From: Bacteroidales bacterium
GTDB taxonomy: Bacteria; Bacteroidota; Bacteroidia; Bacteroidales; Dysgonomonadaceae
Assembly (NCBI GenBank): GCA_012841425.1
Contig: DUUR01000090.1
Span: forward strand, 1-7,447
Length of the DNA: 7,447 nucleotides
Direction: 5' to 3'
Shown here: in pieces, positions 7,156-7,447 of the stretch
Numbering within the stretch: the stretch's first letter is position 1
Layout of the letters: every line of letters starts with the position of its first letter
The notes under the pieces: model-generated
What the model saw: the letters and a program-made list of their open reading frames with translations, nothing else
The model's database searches: none
What the model was told of the DNA's origin: nothing
Translations under genes and position numbers: made by a program

Positions 7156-7401
7156 ATGAAAACCTCAATAGAAATAAGTTACTACCCTCTTAATAAAGAA
7201 TATAAAGATCCAATTAAGAACTTTATTGAATCATTAAAACAGAATGAAAATATAGCTATCAAATCAAACAGTATGTCTACTCAAGTGTATGGTGATTTTG
7301 ATGATGTTATGTCTGCTGTAACAAAATCAATAAAAAATGCATTTGAGTTACCAGAATCAATATTTGTATTAAAAATATTAAATATGGATAGAGAAAAATG
7401 A
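7156..7401 (+). CDS. Small YkoF/MTH1187-type thiamine-binding-domain protein
   Basis: An 81-residue soluble protein with a ferredoxin-like pattern: strand (about 3-10, SIEISYYP), helix (17-29), strand (about 33-38), the segment SMSTQVYGDFDDVM (39-52), a second helix (49-63) and a final strand (69-75). The arrangement resembles the thiamine-binding family PF01910 (formerly DUF77: MTH1187, and each half of Bacillus YkoF), in which a TxxxGDxDxVM-like segment precedes the second helix. It is somewhat shorter than MTH1187 (about 100 residues). YkoF-type proteins bind thiamine or its hydroxymethylpyrimidine moiety and often lie near thiamine transport genes, so a link to vitamin B1 uptake is plausible but inferred. 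No TPP riboswitch is visible in the 68 bp upstream. The TGA at 7399-7401 is followed at once by an ATG (7402), suggesting tight coupling to a next gene that leaves the window. Family call is by pattern only. Confidence 0.7.
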   Translation: MKTSIEISYYPLNKEYKDPIKNFIESLKQNENIAIKSNSMSTQVYGDFDDVMSAVTKSIKNAFELPESIFVLKILNMDREK

Positions 7402-7447
7402 ATGAATCCCCCTACCCTTTTAGGGTATAGTACAAATAAAATTAAAC
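7402..7447 (+). CDS. Possible 5' end of a following gene (partial, uncertain)
   Basis: Immediately after the previous TGA an ATG at 7402-7404 opens a frame, beginning MNPPTLLGYSTNKIK, that stays open to the end of the window. Fifteen codons are too few to judge coding potential or identity. The gapless TGA-ATG junction would fit translational coupling with the thiamine-binding-domain gene, whose usual neighbours include vitamin transporters, but the residues seen show no recognisable motif. A hairpin (7413-7427) overlaps this frame, so the stretch may instead be an untranslated leader or spacer. Confidence 0.25.
   Translation, partial: MNPPTLLGYSTNKIK
7413..7427. other. Short perfect hairpin TACCCT-TTT-AGGGTA
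   Basis: TACCCT (7413-7418) and AGGGTA (7422-7427) are perfect reverse complements around a TTT loop. It begins 11 bases after the thiamine-binding-domain stop codon. No T-run follows on either strand, so it is not a standard intrinsic terminator; it could be part of a longer structured leader or an operator. Confidence 0.35.

Noticed and set aside
7398..7430. Ten-codon frame overlapping the thiamine-binding-domain stop (ATGA overlap)
   Set aside because: It ends after MNESPYPFRV and is too short to support; the ATG at 7402 gives the only frame open to the window edge.
1..7447. Mobile element, CRISPR array, toxin-antitoxin or defence system
   Set aside because: No transposase or integrase motifs, terminal repeats, regularly spaced repeats or defence-gene domains are visible; the genes are ordinary chromosomal ones.

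Overview
The window is AT-rich, ordinary-looking chromosomal DNA from a member of the Bacteroidota, most likely Bacteroidales. The assignment rests on the closely Bacteroidales-like Hsp20 and DNA polymerase I sequences, the absence of strong Shine-Dalgarno sites, and a promoter of the Bacteroidota type (TTG, about 19 bases, TAnnTTTG) in front of the polyprenyl synthase gene. No transposase, integrase, CRISPR array, tRNA or rRNA gene is visible, and no gene is obviously broken inside the window.

Layout. Bases 1-1105 (+) hold the C-terminal third or so of a LacZ-type GH2 beta-galactosidase that begins before the window; it ends at a strong intrinsic terminator (1146-1182). A short AT-rich intergenic stretch with a duplicated TGCCATwTTGTCkCTT element leads to a small heat-shock protein gene, hsp20 (1362-1784, +). 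Hsp20 and a convergent polyprenyl diphosphate synthase gene (ispB-like, 1847-2821, -) share one bidirectional terminator (1796-1834). A 103-bp divergent intergenic region separates that synthase from polA (2925-5714, +), a full three-domain DNA polymerase I with an apparently active proofreading domain. Downstream, all on the + strand, are a small YqaA/DedA-like membrane protein (5769-6221), a TYW1-like radical SAM protein with a single Fe-S cluster motif (6308-7087), and a short YkoF/MTH1187-type thiamine-binding-domain protein (7156-7401). Another reading frame opens at 7402 and runs off the window.

How the genes relate. These are mostly unrelated housekeeping units: sugar hydrolysis, protein quality control, quinone side-chain synthesis and DNA repair/replication. 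The four downstream + strand genes are close enough (54, 86 and 68 bp gaps, no convincing terminators between them) to be partly co-transcribed, but nothing ties them to one pathway. I see no clear new multi-gene system. The points most worth a second look are the duplicated element before hsp20, a sliding-clamp-binding-like pentapeptide in the PolA linker, and the single-cluster radical SAM protein of unknown substrate.
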